From positions 29,198 to 93,197 of the forward strand of contig JAFYNZ010000053.1 in assembly GCA_017547845.1 (NCBI GenBank): 64,000 nucleotides of DNA. Reading direction: 5' to 3'. Positions 10,501 through 18,750 of the stretch are shown here, piece by piece. Position numbers and translations under genes: made by a program. Below the pieces are notes generated by a model. The model had not been told where the DNA came from and searched no databases. It worked only from the letters and a program-made list of their open reading frames with translations. Position 1 is the stretch's first letter. Each line of letters starts with the position of its first letter. The stretch is from Muribaculaceae bacterium (GTDB lineage Bacteria; Bacteroidota; Bacteroidia; Bacteroidales; Muribaculaceae).

Positions 10501-11774
10501 GAGTGCAATGGACATCGTCAGATGACGCTGTGGCGACTGTCGACCAAAACGGCGTAGTAACTGCTATCGGCGTGGGCGAAACGTTCATCACAGCTACGAC
10601 CACCGACGGCACCAACCTATTTGCAGCTTGCCATGTAATCGTCAAGGCTGTTCAAGCCAAATCGCTCACTCTCGATAAGCATGAAGCCGAATTGCGCCTC
10701 GATGAAACAGTGAAACTTACAGCCTCTATTCTCCCTGTGCAAGCAGCCGGCAGCATTGTGCTTTGGAGCTCATCAGACACTTCAGTGGCAACAGTAGATG
10801 CCAACGGCGTAGTGACAGCAGTCGGTATCGGCGAAGCGGTGATTACAGCCGTAGCAGAAGGCACCGATGTTAAGGATACATGCGTTGTGAGCGTAGTTCC
10901 GACTCCAGGTGATGCCAACAACGACGGCATAGTCACAGTGACCGACATCGTAGTCACAGCAAGCTATATTTTGGGCGATGATGTGCCGGGATTCGTTCCG
11001 TCAAGCGTCGACCTCAATGATGATGGCAAGGTGAATGTGACCGACATCGTATTGCTCGTCAACATCATATTGGGAGGCGAGAATCCACAACAGACAATGC
11101 CTCGCCGAGTGGCTCAGAATGTCGACAGTCCAAACAACCTGTGCATCGACGACTTTGAAATCACTGCCGGCGAAACAAAACAGATAGCCATCAAGCTCGA
11201 AAACAGCGACATGTTCACAGCATTCCAGGCCGACATCTATCTCCCTGAAGGATTGGAACTCTGTGAAGAAGATGGCGACTACATGGTGGAACTGTCCGAC
11301 AGAAAGAGATCCGACCATGTGCTGACATCGGCAGCACAACCTGACGGCTCTATCCGTCTGCTAAGTTATTCGCTAAGTCTTAAAGAGTTTACCGGCAATA
11401 GTGGAGACCTCGTATATCTCACAGTGAAAGCCGCAGAAGACTTCCTCGGTGCGTTTAATATAGTGGTCGACAATATCGTATTTGTGCAACCTGACCATGC
11501 CGAATGCTCTTTGCCGTCTATAATGGCCGGCGTCGTGGGCAACAAAGTAGACTCGATTGACGAGGTAGACGGACAGGGTCCTAAGGTATCGACTTGTGGC
11601 AACAGCATCTGCATAGAGGGCGTGCCGACAGGTGTCGAAGTCAGACTCTATACAACCAACGGTGTGCTAATCCGTAGCGAGCAATCCGTAGACGAGCCAA
11701 TCAGCCTCGAAGTGCCTGCTCCGGGTATCTACCTCCTCCAGCTCGGCAACCGCACCCTCAAAGTAGCGATATAA
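7506..11774 (+). CDS. Secreted M6-family metalloprotease with Ig-like and dockerin modules, T9SS tail
   Basis: 1422-aa secreted protease. An N-terminal signal peptide (about 1-28) is followed by a propeptide-like region and the M6 (immune-inhibitor-A type) catalytic domain. The zinc motif HEIAHVLGTQDFY starts at residue 315, giving H315, E316, H319 and D325 of the HExxHxxGxxD signature. After about residue 530 come Ig-like modules, two BIG_2 repeats, a dockerin-like domain (GDANNDGIVTVTDI and DLNDDGKVNVTDI, about 1135-1190), a cohesin-like domain and a C-terminal T9SS sorting tail. Family knowledge: M6 enzymes are zinc endopeptidases that degrade host or matrix proteins. The target here is unknown. 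It shares its back half with the two preceding non-catalytic proteins, so the three probably act together at the cell surface. Confidence 0.92.
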   Translation: MALLNKCKRIFALLILSNLIMLCNASVAYPGLIDFKQPDGSVVKIKLRGDESLKWAETEDGYTLLYDNVGNLVYAQLDDKGDLVPTDIVATDIAKRPIDVQRRLQATPKKLFYSESQRSMVNQLRQARTAQRSADGLQKAVSGSTKGLIILVDYPDCAFSKTKDDFNKLMNQLNYTEGGRYGSVRDFYQENSFGQFDITADIAGVYRLSNNRAYYGANTTAGANDIRPREMAEEAIKAADKDVNYSNYRFIHIIYAGRGEESGGGSDCIWAHSWTVNLSLDGTRIGYYSCSPELRAPADPYDTNTYITNIGVMCHEIAHVLGTQDFYDTDGGTNGSYDGTGMWDVMADGEWLAGGACPAHFNPYTKIYDFGWASPTVVSGRSQHKLYAKSKDGFVRINTATSNEYFLLEYRVQKGFDKEIPGHGLIIYRASEGLSKHSNNTINAGHKQQFYVVAANAKYSLPNSDATSYGVVNSYTAPFPGNNGVDEFTDTSVPSMKSWSGANTNLPITSIDEFMADGYVTFDVAAPFTYSSITPTAGTAESLSSITLKFPKAASINTSAGSITLKSSNGSYYGSNIAVSMSSDGKTATITSTPNNSRWVIGQTYTLSIPAGYFVADSNNRSYEAVSCSWTIVPETFTYLSVSPMEGEVQQIRDILISFPNEIMAANGGSMPTLNIVDADDNVVASVATYKTKDVKNNPALMATVSPAITALGNYRLVFPAGVLSNDQYGSMLNRAFEIEWDVVLPPVQVVSVTPVGSEAIDLNTVTITFNEQVTVNSAMANSTEEADKISLTTDDPGNYGKDVRVTISDDGLTATINFSPSYGQGWTVEKQYTLNVPNGYFIGASGGTNKTISRSWKIVPKRLLPVSVTPSEGEVGSLSKIVITFAKSIYTSGSIKDATINGNSIPSTSIKTSGSQIIVDLDPAITELGTYTFHLPTARVSDDQRFNSGTQNGDIYLTWEVVSMPATSVTLDKSVLDIEIGQTATLTATVLPLGASSGVQWTSSDDAVATVDQNGVVTAIGVGETFITATTTDGTNLFAACHVIVKAVQAKSLTLDKHEAELRLDETVKLTASILPVQAAGSIVLWSSSDTSVATVDANGVVTAVGIGEAVITAVAEGTDVKDTCVVSVVPTPGDANNDGIVTVTDIVVTASYILGDDVPGFVPSSVDLNDDGKVNVTDIVLLVNIILGGENPQQTMPRRVAQNVDSPNNLCIDDFEITAGETKQIAIKLENSDMFTAFQADIYLPEGLELCEEDGDYMVELSDRKRSDHVLTSAAQPDGSIRLLSYSLSLKEFTGNSGDLVYLTVKAAEDFLGAFNIVVDNIVFVQPDHAECSLPSIMAGVVGNKVDSIDEVDGQGPKVSTCGNSICIEGVPTGVEVRLYTTNGVLIRSEQSVDEPISLEVPAPGIYLLQLGNRTLKVAI

Positions 11775-11816
11775 CCAAATCTAATTGCACACAGATAACT
11801 GCATTGCAATATAAAC

Positions 11817-11853
11817 AAAGGAAGCCATCTGAAATTGTCAGATGGCTTCCTTT
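11817..11853 (+). terminator. Strong rho-independent terminator
   Basis: A perfect 16-bp stem (AAAGGAAGCCATCTGA with its complement) has a 5-nt loop. The T and A runs at the ends of the stem suit termination in both directions. Confidence 0.8.
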
Positions 11854-11898
11854 GTGCAACCGACATACACTCCGACTCTTTGCCGAGGGAGAGACGAG

Positions 11899-11929
11899 AA
11901 AAGCCACTCCGGGAAAGGGAGTGGCTTTT
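11899..11929. terminator. Bidirectional terminator between convergent genes
   Basis: AAAAGCCACTCC pairs with GGAGTGGCTTTT around a 7-nt loop. It lies between the M6 protease gene (+) and yebC (-). The rest of 11775-12060 holds no gene. Confidence 0.75.
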
Positions 11930-12060
11930 ATGATGGTCAAGCGAGGATGGTTGCTCGCGTTTTCGTCGAGGATGCTCTTCGCTTTATTTGATGTTTCTAT
12001 GCGCTATCACAGATATTACTCTGCACCTACTTCGAGGTTACTCAGCGCTTTCGTTGAGGG

Positions 12061-12783
12061 TTACTCTTCGTCTTCTTTGATGTTGTGGAATACGTTTTGA
12101 ACGTCTTCGTCGTCTTCAAATTTTTCGAGCAACTTGTCGAGCACTTCGCGTTGCTCAGCAGTCACTTCTTTGAAGTCGTTAGGAATGCGTTCAAACTCGG
12201 CGCTGATGATTTCAAATTCGTTTTCTTCGAGGTATTTCTGAATGTTAGAGAATTGGTCGAATGCGCCGTAGATTACCCATTCTTCGTCTTCAGCTTCGAG
12301 TTCGTCAACGCCGAAGTCGATGAGTTCGAGTTCGAGTTCTTCGAGTTCGATGCCATCTTTTGGCTTGAGGTGGAACACACATTTGTGGTCGAAGAGGAAA
12401 GAAAGAGAGCCTGATGTGCCGAGCGAACCGCCGTATTTGTTGAAGTAGCTACGCACGTTAGCCACGGTGCGTTGGTTGTTGTCGGTAGCAGTTTCGACTA
12501 CGATAGCGATACCGAAAGGACCGTATCCTTCGTAAACGATTTCCTTGTAGTCTGTAGCGTCTTTTTCTGTTGCTTTCTTGATGGCGCGTTCGACAGTATC
12601 CTTAGGCATGTTTGCAGCCTTAGCATTCTGCATGAGTACGCGGAGACGAGGGTTCATGTCCGGGTCGCCACCACCTGCCTTACAGCACATAGTGATTTCC
12701 TTACCGATACGAGTAAATGTGCGAGACATGTTGCCCCAACGTTTAAGCTTACGCGCTTTGCGATATTCAAATGCTCTTCCCAT
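12061..12783 (-). CDS. yebC: YebC/PmpR family regulatory protein
   Basis: 240 aa, the usual family length. The N-terminus shows the conserved start with MGRAFEYRKARKLKRWGNMS and the DPDMNPRLR and NMPKDTVERAIKKA motifs. The middle has YEGYGPFGIAIVVE and TDNNQRTVANVRS, and the C-terminus is acidic. Established knowledge: YebC proteins are cytoplasmic and have been described as DNA-binding regulators and, more recently, as ribosome-associated factors that help translation of difficult sequences such as proline runs. It follows pheT on the same strand with an 80-bp gap, so co-transcription with a translation gene is likely. Confidence 0.95.
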   Translation of the reverse strand: MGRAFEYRKARKLKRWGNMSRTFTRIGKEITMCCKAGGGDPDMNPRLRVLMQNAKAANMPKDTVERAIKKATEKDATDYKEIVYEGYGPFGIAIVVETATDNNQRTVANVRSYFNKYGGSLGTSGSLSFLFDHKCVFHLKPKDGIELEELELELIDFGVDELEAEDEEWVIYGAFDQFSNIQKYLEENEFEIISAEFERIPNDFKEVTAEQREVLDKLLEKFEDDEDVQNVFHNIKEDEE

Positions 12784-12863
12784 TGTAGTGATATGTTTAT
12801 TTTGTTTGTTGTTATTATTGATATGAGCAGGCCGCTTTGAGGTCGACCTGCTCGTATGAGTTA

Positions 12864-15332
12864 TTATCTTAGTTTAGCGTTGAGTTGCTTTTCGAGGTTC
12901 ATGATGATTTTGCCCATCACTGCATCGATCTGCTTGTCTTGGAGTGTCTTTTCAGGGTCTTGGAGTGTCATGCTGACAGCGTAGCTCTTCTTGCCCGGCT
13001 CAAGGTTTTTGCCTTCGTACACGTCGAAGAGGCGTACATCGCGGAGCAATTTGCGTTCCGACTGACGGATCACATCTTCCACTTGACGGAATGTCACTGC
13101 TGAGTCGAGGAGCAATGCGAGGTCGCGCTTCACAGGCTGTGACTTAGGGATAGCCTGATATGTGGTCTTAACCTTGGCTGCGAGTTTGAAGAGAGCGTCC
13201 CAATTCAACTCTGCATACATCACTTCCTGCTCAATGTCGAAGCCCTTGAGCAAGTTGTGGCGAAGCATACCGAGTGAGCCGAGTGGCTTGCCTGCCTTGG
13301 TGAGGATATCGAGTTTTGCTGCAAAGATTTCGTCTGACGATTGAGTCATGTCGAGCGTGCGAGCATCGATGCCGAGACGGCGGAGCACGTTGAGCACCAC
13401 TGCCTTGAGGTCGAATACTGTGACAGGCTCTGCCTTAGTGTTCCACGAAGCCGCTGTCTTGTCGCCGGTCATCCAGATACCGAGGTGGAGTTCTTCAGCG
13501 TATGGAGCGAGTGGATTTTCAGCAGTCGATTCCTTCTCAGGGTTGCGAGAGTAGCAGTTGCCGATTTCGTAGAGAGCGAGCGACGAAGCCTTACGGTTGA
13601 TGTTGTGTGACAATGACTCAAGACCACCGTAGAGGAGAGTCTGACGCATCACGCAGAGGTCGTTGCTCAATGGGTTGAGCAGACGCACGCACTTCGCTTC
13701 CGGATAGACTTCCTTGCCTTCGTAGTAAGAGATAGCCGAGAGAGAGTTGTTCATGATTTCGCAGAAGCCGTCGGCTGTGAGCTGCTCTGCGATGAGCTGC
13801 TGCAGACGATAAGACTCGTCAGTGGCAGTCTTTTGTGAGAGGTTGGCGTGCATTTCCATGCCAAACTCTATATTGTTGTAGCCATAGACGCGAAGGATTT
13901 CTTCTACCACGTCGCATGGGCGCTGAACGTCGACACGATATGTCGGCACTTCGAGGCTGAGCACTTCGGCTGTCTCTGCCTTGATGTCGATTTCGAGTGA
14001 AGCGAGGATAGCCTTAATCTCTTCAGTAGGAATCTCCTTACCGATGAGACGATGGCAATATGCCAACTCGAGTTCCACTTTGAACGGCTCCACTTTCTCA
14101 GGATAGATGTCCATCACATCGCCACAGATTTCGCCACCTGCAACCTCCTTGATGAGCAATGCAGCGAGTTTGGCAGTGAAGATAGTGATGTTAGGGTCGC
14201 AACCGCGCTCGTAACGGAACGAAGCGTCGGTGTTCAATCCGTGACGGCGAGCTGTCTTACGCACGCGAGTCGGATTGAAGTATGCACTTTCGATGAATAC
14301 GTCGGTAGTAGTTTCGGTCACACCTGAGTCAAGACCGCCAAATACGCCGGCGATACACATTGGTTTCTCAGCGTCGCAAATCATGAGGTCGGCTTCGTCG
14401 AGAGTGCGTTCCACGCCGTCGAGCGTAGTGAACTTTGTACCTTGAGGGCAAGTGCGCACCACAATCTTCTCGCCTGCCACCTTCGAGAGGTCGAAGCAGT
14501 GGAGTGGTTGGCCCATACCGAGAAGCACATAGTTGGTAATATCGACGATATTGTTGATTGGGCGTTGACCTGCAGCAAGAAGGAGATTTTTAAGCCATTC
14601 AGGCGACTCTTTCACCTCTACGCCACGCACTGTGACACCCGAGTAGCGAGGGCATCCTTGACCATCGACCACCTCAATCTGAGCCGCGCCGTCATTGCTG
14701 TCGGCCTTGAAGCCCGAAACGTCAGGAGTGACAACTTCAGCCTCAGGCTTGCCGTTGCGACGGAGCCATGCCTTAAGGTCGCGAGCCACGCCGTAGTGAG
14801 AAGCACCATCGACACGGTTAGGCGTCAACTCCACTTCAAGCATGTAGTCGCTTTCCACCTGGAAATATTCTGCGGCAGGAGTACCCGGAGCGATGTCGCC
14901 TTCGAGCACCATGATGCCGTCGTGAGAATGACCGAGACCGATCTCGTCTTCAGCGCAAATCATGCCGAACGACTCTACGCCGCGTATTTTTGATTTCTTA
15001 ATCTGAAATTCTTCGTCACCATTGTAGAGCTTTGTGCCTACTGTTGCGACCACGACAGTCTGTCCGGCAGCCACGTTAGCAGCTCCGCAGACGATTTGCA
15101 CAGGCTCACCTGTACCCAAGTCGCAAGTCGTGATATGCAAGTGATCGGAATTAGGGTGTTCGTCGCATGTAAGCACTTTGCCTATCACGATGCCACGCAA
15201 GCCCCCTTTGATAGTTTCCACTTCTTCGATAGAGTCACATTCAAGACCCAATGAAGTCAACGCAGCCGTAATCTCTTTCGGCTCCAAGTCGATATCGATG
15301 TAGCGTTTTAGCCACTTGTATGATATATTCAT
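12864..15332 (-). CDS. pheT: Phenylalanine-tRNA ligase beta subunit
   Basis: 822 aa, normal for Bacteroidetes PheT. Domains in order are an N-terminal MNISYKWLKRYIDID start, a tRNA-binding OB domain (about 40-150, with HPNSDHLHITTCDLG), the B3/4 editing domain (about 210-390, with QRPINNIVDITNYVL), the B5 domain (about 400-480), the catalytic-like core and a C-terminal anticodon-binding FDX-ACB domain (PKSQPVKRDLALLLD onward). The enzyme pairs with PheS (not in the window) as an alpha2beta2 tetramer and charges tRNA-Phe in the cytoplasm. A probable promoter lies about 50 nt upstream, and yebC follows. Confidence 0.97.
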   Translation of the reverse strand: MNISYKWLKRYIDIDLEPKEITAALTSLGLECDSIEEVETIKGGLRGIVIGKVLTCDEHPNSDHLHITTCDLGTGEPVQIVCGAANVAAGQTVVVATVGTKLYNGDEEFQIKKSKIRGVESFGMICAEDEIGLGHSHDGIMVLEGDIAPGTPAAEYFQVESDYMLEVELTPNRVDGASHYGVARDLKAWLRRNGKPEAEVVTPDVSGFKADSNDGAAQIEVVDGQGCPRYSGVTVRGVEVKESPEWLKNLLLAAGQRPINNIVDITNYVLLGMGQPLHCFDLSKVAGEKIVVRTCPQGTKFTTLDGVERTLDEADLMICDAEKPMCIAGVFGGLDSGVTETTTDVFIESAYFNPTRVRKTARRHGLNTDASFRYERGCDPNITIFTAKLAALLIKEVAGGEICGDVMDIYPEKVEPFKVELELAYCHRLIGKEIPTEEIKAILASLEIDIKAETAEVLSLEVPTYRVDVQRPCDVVEEILRVYGYNNIEFGMEMHANLSQKTATDESYRLQQLIAEQLTADGFCEIMNNSLSAISYYEGKEVYPEAKCVRLLNPLSNDLCVMRQTLLYGGLESLSHNINRKASSLALYEIGNCYSRNPEKESTAENPLAPYAEELHLGIWMTGDKTAASWNTKAEPVTVFDLKAVVLNVLRRLGIDARTLDMTQSSDEIFAAKLDILTKAGKPLGSLGMLRHNLLKGFDIEQEVMYAELNWDALFKLAAKVKTTYQAIPKSQPVKRDLALLLDSAVTFRQVEDVIRQSERKLLRDVRLFDVYEGKNLEPGKKSYAVSMTLQDPEKTLQDKQIDAVMGKIIMNLEKQLNAKLR

Positions 15333-15739
15333 ATCGTTTGATTTATTATCTTATTTATACGCCCAAAAGGAAGCTATCCGGGGCAAATTTACTCCCTCAA
15401 AACAGCTCCTCAGACAATTATCGTGCGAAATTAACAAAAAATACACAAATTAGCAAATCCCAATTGCGATTACCACAACTTTTGCCGACTTCTCCCTTTC
15501 TGCTTCTCCTCCTTCTCCTACCTTTTTCCGGCTCGGTGTCAGTCTTGATTTTATTTATCAGCCTTTGTCTAAGGGAACTTCTATAAATTACTTTGTCATG
15601 ATTTATGAATTTTGACTGAGGAGATTTTTATTTTTAACGCAAGGAGTATAGCGAGCTACACAACTGAGTTAAAGTCGAATAGATTCCGATCAAAAACATA
15701 GAGCATACAAAAGGAAGCTCCTCAAAGCTAAAGAAATAA
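15333..15739. other. 407-bp region without a recognisable gene
   Basis: Apart from the pheT promoter (15384-15391) the region is AT-rich with a C/T-rich patch (about 15488-15530). No conserved coding frame, tRNA or terminator with a clear T run was seen. Confidence 0.5.
15384..15391 (-). promoter_or_regulatory. Probable pheT -7 box
   Basis: On the minus strand this reads TAAATTTG, a match to TAnnTTTG. A TTG lies about 22 nt upstream, and the pheT ATG follows 51 nt downstream. Confidence 0.5.
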
Positions 15740-16378
15740 CTAAATCCGGGAATTTTTAGAAATTCTCTTAAGCCTCATCCAGATTATAACCTCTATCAAT
15801 AATGTCACTACCCATATCAACAATAATGGTTGCCAAATTGCTCTCATAAACAGAAATCTATAGCCCATCATTTTAAATATTGTATAGTACGGATAACTGT
15901 TTGCCGACACTTCTCCCAGCACCTCATCGATGAACACTGTGTGTTGATACGCATACACTATCGGATAAAATATATTAGTGTCATCTACATCAAATTCCAC
16001 GCGCATCAGCGACCCATTATCCACCTCATATATATGTACATCAGCCGTCGTTCCATTTGAAAGTTTCAACTTTATGAAACACTTTGATTCATTACTTAAA
16101 GGATTGACGAAATATCGTTCCTCATCGTCCAAAACGCCTCTTGACATTGTCGTGTCATTTGCGTTCGACGACTCTAATGCCGAGTTCAAATCTATTTTGT
16201 CGGAAAATCTATTCTCTATAAGTTCAGCCGCAACTGTCTGCCACTGCTTATCCAAGAAATAATCAGAATAATCAATTCTTCCGGTAGGCAGAGAAACAAT
16301 TGCTGATACTGCAAGCACCACCAAATATATCGGCAACAACAACGCCGTCCACAATATAACTGTTTTAATACGCCTCAT
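15740..16378 (-). CDS. Hypothetical two-TM membrane protein
   Basis: 212 aa from the ATG at 16378 (MRRIKTVILW). An upstream in-frame ATG at 16441 would lie inside the 87-bp promoter repeat, so I reject it. One hydrophobic segment lies near the N-terminus (about 5-28) and another near the C-terminus (about 175-200), with a soluble, probably extracytoplasmic, middle of about 145 residues and a basic C-terminal tail (RLKRISKNSRI). The family is not recognised. It is transcribed from the second copy of the promoter-bearing repeat and lies directly downstream of the RHS cassette, so an immunity or accessory role is possible but unproven. Confidence 0.6.
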   Translation of the reverse strand: MRRIKTVILWTALLLPIYLVVLAVSAIVSLPTGRIDYSDYFLDKQWQTVAAELIENRFSDKIDLNSALESSNANDTTMSRGVLDDEERYFVNPLSNESKCFIKLKLSNGTTADVHIYEVDNGSLMRVEFDVDDTNIFYPIVYAYQHTVFIDEVLGEVSANSYPYYTIFKMMGYRFLFMRAIWQPLLLIWVVTLLIEVIIWMRLKRISKNSRI

Positions 16379-16395
16379 CTCGCAATATATATTTT

Positions 16396-16482
16396 GCAAA
16401 TATAAGCATCTGTTTTGATTTTTGCAACTTTTTATCAACAAAACAATATACCAACCGAAAACATATAAATTGTTAAGTCCAA
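16396..16482. repeat. 87-bp perfect direct repeat, copy 1
   Basis: Identical over 87 bp to 18751-18837. Each copy carries the same minus-strand promoter and lies about 18 nt upstream of a start codon. Similarity fades just beyond position 16482. Confidence 0.95.
16397..16427 (-). promoter_or_regulatory. Promoter inside repeat copy 1
   Basis: On the minus strand TTG (16427-16425) and TATATTTG (16404-16397) are separated by 20 nt, a canonical Bacteroidetes promoter. It drives the membrane protein that starts at 16378. Confidence 0.8.
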
Positions 16483-16520
16483 TAGAAAATTATAATGAAC
16501 CAACAATTCGAAAGATGAGC

Positions 16521-16946
16521 CTAATTATTTGCCATAACACTAACTATCATCACACTCGAAATTAATACTAATTCAAAAACCATAGAAATCATACTTAATA
16601 CAAATTTTATTATCCTGATTTTTCTTCTACTCCATTCACATTTACTTTCATAATATTCAATCACATCTGTATGGTTACTACTATTTACATAATATGACTG
16701 ATATAATAAAAAGAATGGAATAAAACACACAACACCCCATAATATAGCTACCACAATAAAAAAGTACGTGAGATAATAACCCAGATAAAAATATATTGCA
16801 CTTAAAACACACGCAATGGGAGAGAAAATCAACAAGCAAGCACGAAGTAATGCCCACCTTACTCGCTCTTCATGAGTTTCGGAATAACTAAAATATTCTA
16901 TATTTTTATAAAATACGAAGTAACTATAATTAAGAATTTTATTCAT
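16521..16946 (-). CDS. Small membrane protein, candidate immunity protein for the RHS tip
   Basis: 141 aa. The start at 16946 forms an 8-nt overlap with the end of the RHS gene (ATGAATAA), typical of translational coupling. Two hydrophobic segments are visible (about 33-75) and a third near the C-terminus (about 112-138). No family was recognised. In polymorphic toxin loci the gene directly after the toxin tip normally encodes its cognate immunity protein. A membrane-embedded immunity protein would fit a toxin that attacks the membrane or acts in the periplasm. Function rests on position only. Confidence 0.65.
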   Translation of the reverse strand: MNKILNYSYFVFYKNIEYFSYSETHEERVRWALLRACLLIFSPIACVLSAIYFYLGYYLTYFFIVVAILWGVVCFIPFFLLYQSYYVNSSNHTDVIEYYESKCEWSRRKIRIIKFVLSMISMVFELVLISSVMIVSVMANN

Positions 16947-18054
16947 GTCCTTCATCTTCTTCAATAGGGTCTAATAAGTTATAAATTTCATCTTCATACT
17001 CATCTACCGTTATATCTAAAAGTATTGTAAACGGATGTGTCTTAATTTTACTCATTGCACAAGTATAAATAAATTTTGCTATTGCTGACTTATACCTAGA
17101 ATCATTTATCAGCTCCATTATTTCAACCAAATCATGTGATGCCGATATACCATAAAGCAACTGAGACCCTCTTGGTTTTGTTGTCTCAAGAGATAGTCCA
17201 ATTGTTTCTAAAAAATAATCTGCCATATTGATATACATTGAGCACCACTCATCAGATGTTACATCAAAAGGTGTAGGATAAGATAAAACATATTTTTTAG
17301 CCAAAACTACTGGTTCATAAGCCCCATCACTTTCTATAGTCGTAATCCATAAAATACCCGTACTATCATTAAAATATGCTGTTCCTACATCCAATATTTT
17401 CCAACCCTCCATTGAATAACGTTGCATATCCTTTAAAGACCATCCATTAGCTTCTAACTCATTTAAAAATTTAATAATTGCATCTGGGCTACTTGTAGAC
17501 CAAATTACTTCGCCGGTGGGGTCGGTGTAGCGAAGTGGGTTGTTGAGGCAGTAGGTGTAGCGGTTGTTGTTTTGTGGGCAGTCGGGTGACTGGATGTGTG
17601 GGTCGGGCGAGAGGAAGCGTCCGAGCATCGGGTCGTAAAGTCGGGCGTTCATGTCGATCAAGCCGATACCAGCGATGTGACGATGTCCGGTGTAACCTCG
17701 TCCGAGTATCGGTGTCGGCACGCTGTCCGAGGCGTATGCTTCGTGTGTGTCGGGGTTGCGCAGTCTGCCCCATGCGTCGTAGCTGAGTTCTTGAAGCAGT
17801 GTCGGGATAGGTTCTGCCGTATATACGTGGGTGATGCTGCCCAGGTGGTCGCGCATAACATAGCGATAGCTCATCGTGTCGGTGACTTCAAGCACTACAG
17901 GCGCTCCATAATACCCTCCTCCAAGCCATAATCGCTCTGCCACGCCCTCGTTGTCGTAGCATCCTCCAAGGCTGAAAGAGGTGCGCATCGTCATCCTGCC
18001 TGTCTGAAGGTCTATCAGACGTCTTATATTGGTACTATGAATAAAATGTATCAT
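16939..18054 (-). CDS. RHS-repeat core with variable C-terminal tip (truncated polymorphic toxin)
   Basis: 371 aa. Residues about 70-175 are a typical RHS-associated core: RYVMRDHLGS, ELSYDAWGR, RGYTGHRHI, NARLYDPMLGRFLSPDP and NRYTYCLNNPLRYTDPTGE. The roughly 195 residues after DPTGE are a variable tip that I do not recognise. At DNA level the core is GC-rich and the tip (16939 to about 17510) clearly AT-rich, as expected for swapped toxin tips. Full-length RHS proteins have long YD-repeat shells of a thousand residues or more, which are absent here, so this is an orphan core-tip cassette. The ATG at 18054 overlaps the stop of the upstream small membrane gene by 4 nt. Whether the fragment is exported or only a reservoir for recombination into a full RHS gene cannot be told. 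Confidence 0.85.
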   Translation of the reverse strand: MIHFIHSTNIRRLIDLQTGRMTMRTSFSLGGCYDNEGVAERLWLGGGYYGAPVVLEVTDTMSYRYVMRDHLGSITHVYTAEPIPTLLQELSYDAWGRLRNPDTHEAYASDSVPTPILGRGYTGHRHIAGIGLIDMNARLYDPMLGRFLSPDPHIQSPDCPQNNNRYTYCLNNPLRYTDPTGEVIWSTSSPDAIIKFLNELEANGWSLKDMQRYSMEGWKILDVGTAYFNDSTGILWITTIESDGAYEPVVLAKKYVLSYPTPFDVTSDEWCSMYINMADYFLETIGLSLETTKPRGSQLLYGISASHDLVEIMELINDSRYKSAIAKFIYTCAMSKIKTHPFTILLDITVDEYEDEIYNLLDPIEEDEGHE

Positions 18055-18422
18055 AGATTACAAAGAGTTAAAATCAATAACGGCAGTGGAGCTATTATAT
18101 AAATAATAAGCAAATATACACCCATTATATTTTGCATATATTGGATATTGTACACAATTCTTGTATCCTTAATCATTTTTTTAATCTTATAGCAGATAAA
18201 TAAATTTGCTAAAGCCGAAATAATCAAGGATATTATAGTTAATTCTAATATATTAATTAGAGGCAACAATAGATAGGATAATCCCAATAACCATAATATA
18301 TTAAAAAATTGTATAACAAAATAAGCATCTGTAATCTCTAATTTATATAATGGCCTTTTTCTTCGATTAATCTTAACAAAATACCAAACCACCTTGCTGA
18401 ATAATATATATATTATTTTCAT
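18051..18422 (-). CDS. Small hydrophobic membrane protein, possible orphan immunity gene
   Basis: 123 aa, very AT-rich, with about three hydrophobic segments (about 33-55, 57-75 and 95-120) and a basic stretch near the N-terminus (KINRRKRP). It ends in a 4-nt overlap with the RHS start. Composition and position resemble the immunity genes left behind when toxin tips are displaced. No family was recognised. Confidence 0.6.
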   Translation of the reverse strand: MKIIYILFSKVVWYFVKINRRKRPLYKLEITDAYFVIQFFNILWLLGLSYLLLPLINILELTIISLIISALANLFICYKIKKMIKDTRIVYNIQYMQNIMGVYLLIIYIIAPLPLLILTLCNL

Positions 18423-18496
18423 AATTCATTAATTTCTAGTTCCAAATCCATTTGTAAATAAATCTAACATAAAGTAAGATGAACTAACAAGCCCCC

Positions 18497-18733
18497 CTAT
18501 TGGACCGCCCAAAAAATAGACGAAATGTCTATATTTTCAATTGTGGTTGCTTCTTGCTCCTCTTGTGAGCTTCGCATTGCAGTCGGTTCTACCTCCTCGA
18601 CTTCCAATGTGCGTGACACTATGTTCCCCGTTGCATCATAGCCATACCTAACCACGCGCTCTGCCTGCATCGTCATACTGCAACCCAAAATAGCTATCAT
18701 AAATAGCAACGAAATATCAACCAAACACTTCAT
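18497..18733 (-). CDS. Short exported protein with one RHS/YD-like motif
   Basis: 78 aa from ATG 18733, which lies 18 nt after the promoter in repeat copy 2. It has a hydrophobic N-terminal signal with a lipobox-like I-L-G-C (MKCLVDISLLFMIAILGC), then VVRYGYDATGNIVSRTLE, a clear YD-repeat motif, then a Glu-rich tail. It may be the leftover N-terminal end of an RHS-type protein whose shell was deleted, because its single YD motif is what normally starts such a shell. Alternatively it is a free-standing small lipoprotein. Confidence 0.6.
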   Translation of the reverse strand: MKCLVDISLLFMIAILGCSMTMQAERVVRYGYDATGNIVSRTLEVEEVEPTAMRSSQEEQEATTIENIDISSIFWAVQ

Positions 18734-18750
18734 ATTGCAATAAATTTTTC

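Noticed and set aside
11804-12100. Plus-strand open frame after the M6 protease gene
   Set aside because: It reads through two strong stem-loops and into the antisense of yebC, and its translation is unlike any protein.
12825-12853. Stem-loop between pheT and yebC considered as a terminator
   Set aside because: A 7-bp stem with a 15-nt loop and no T run. Read-through into yebC is more likely.
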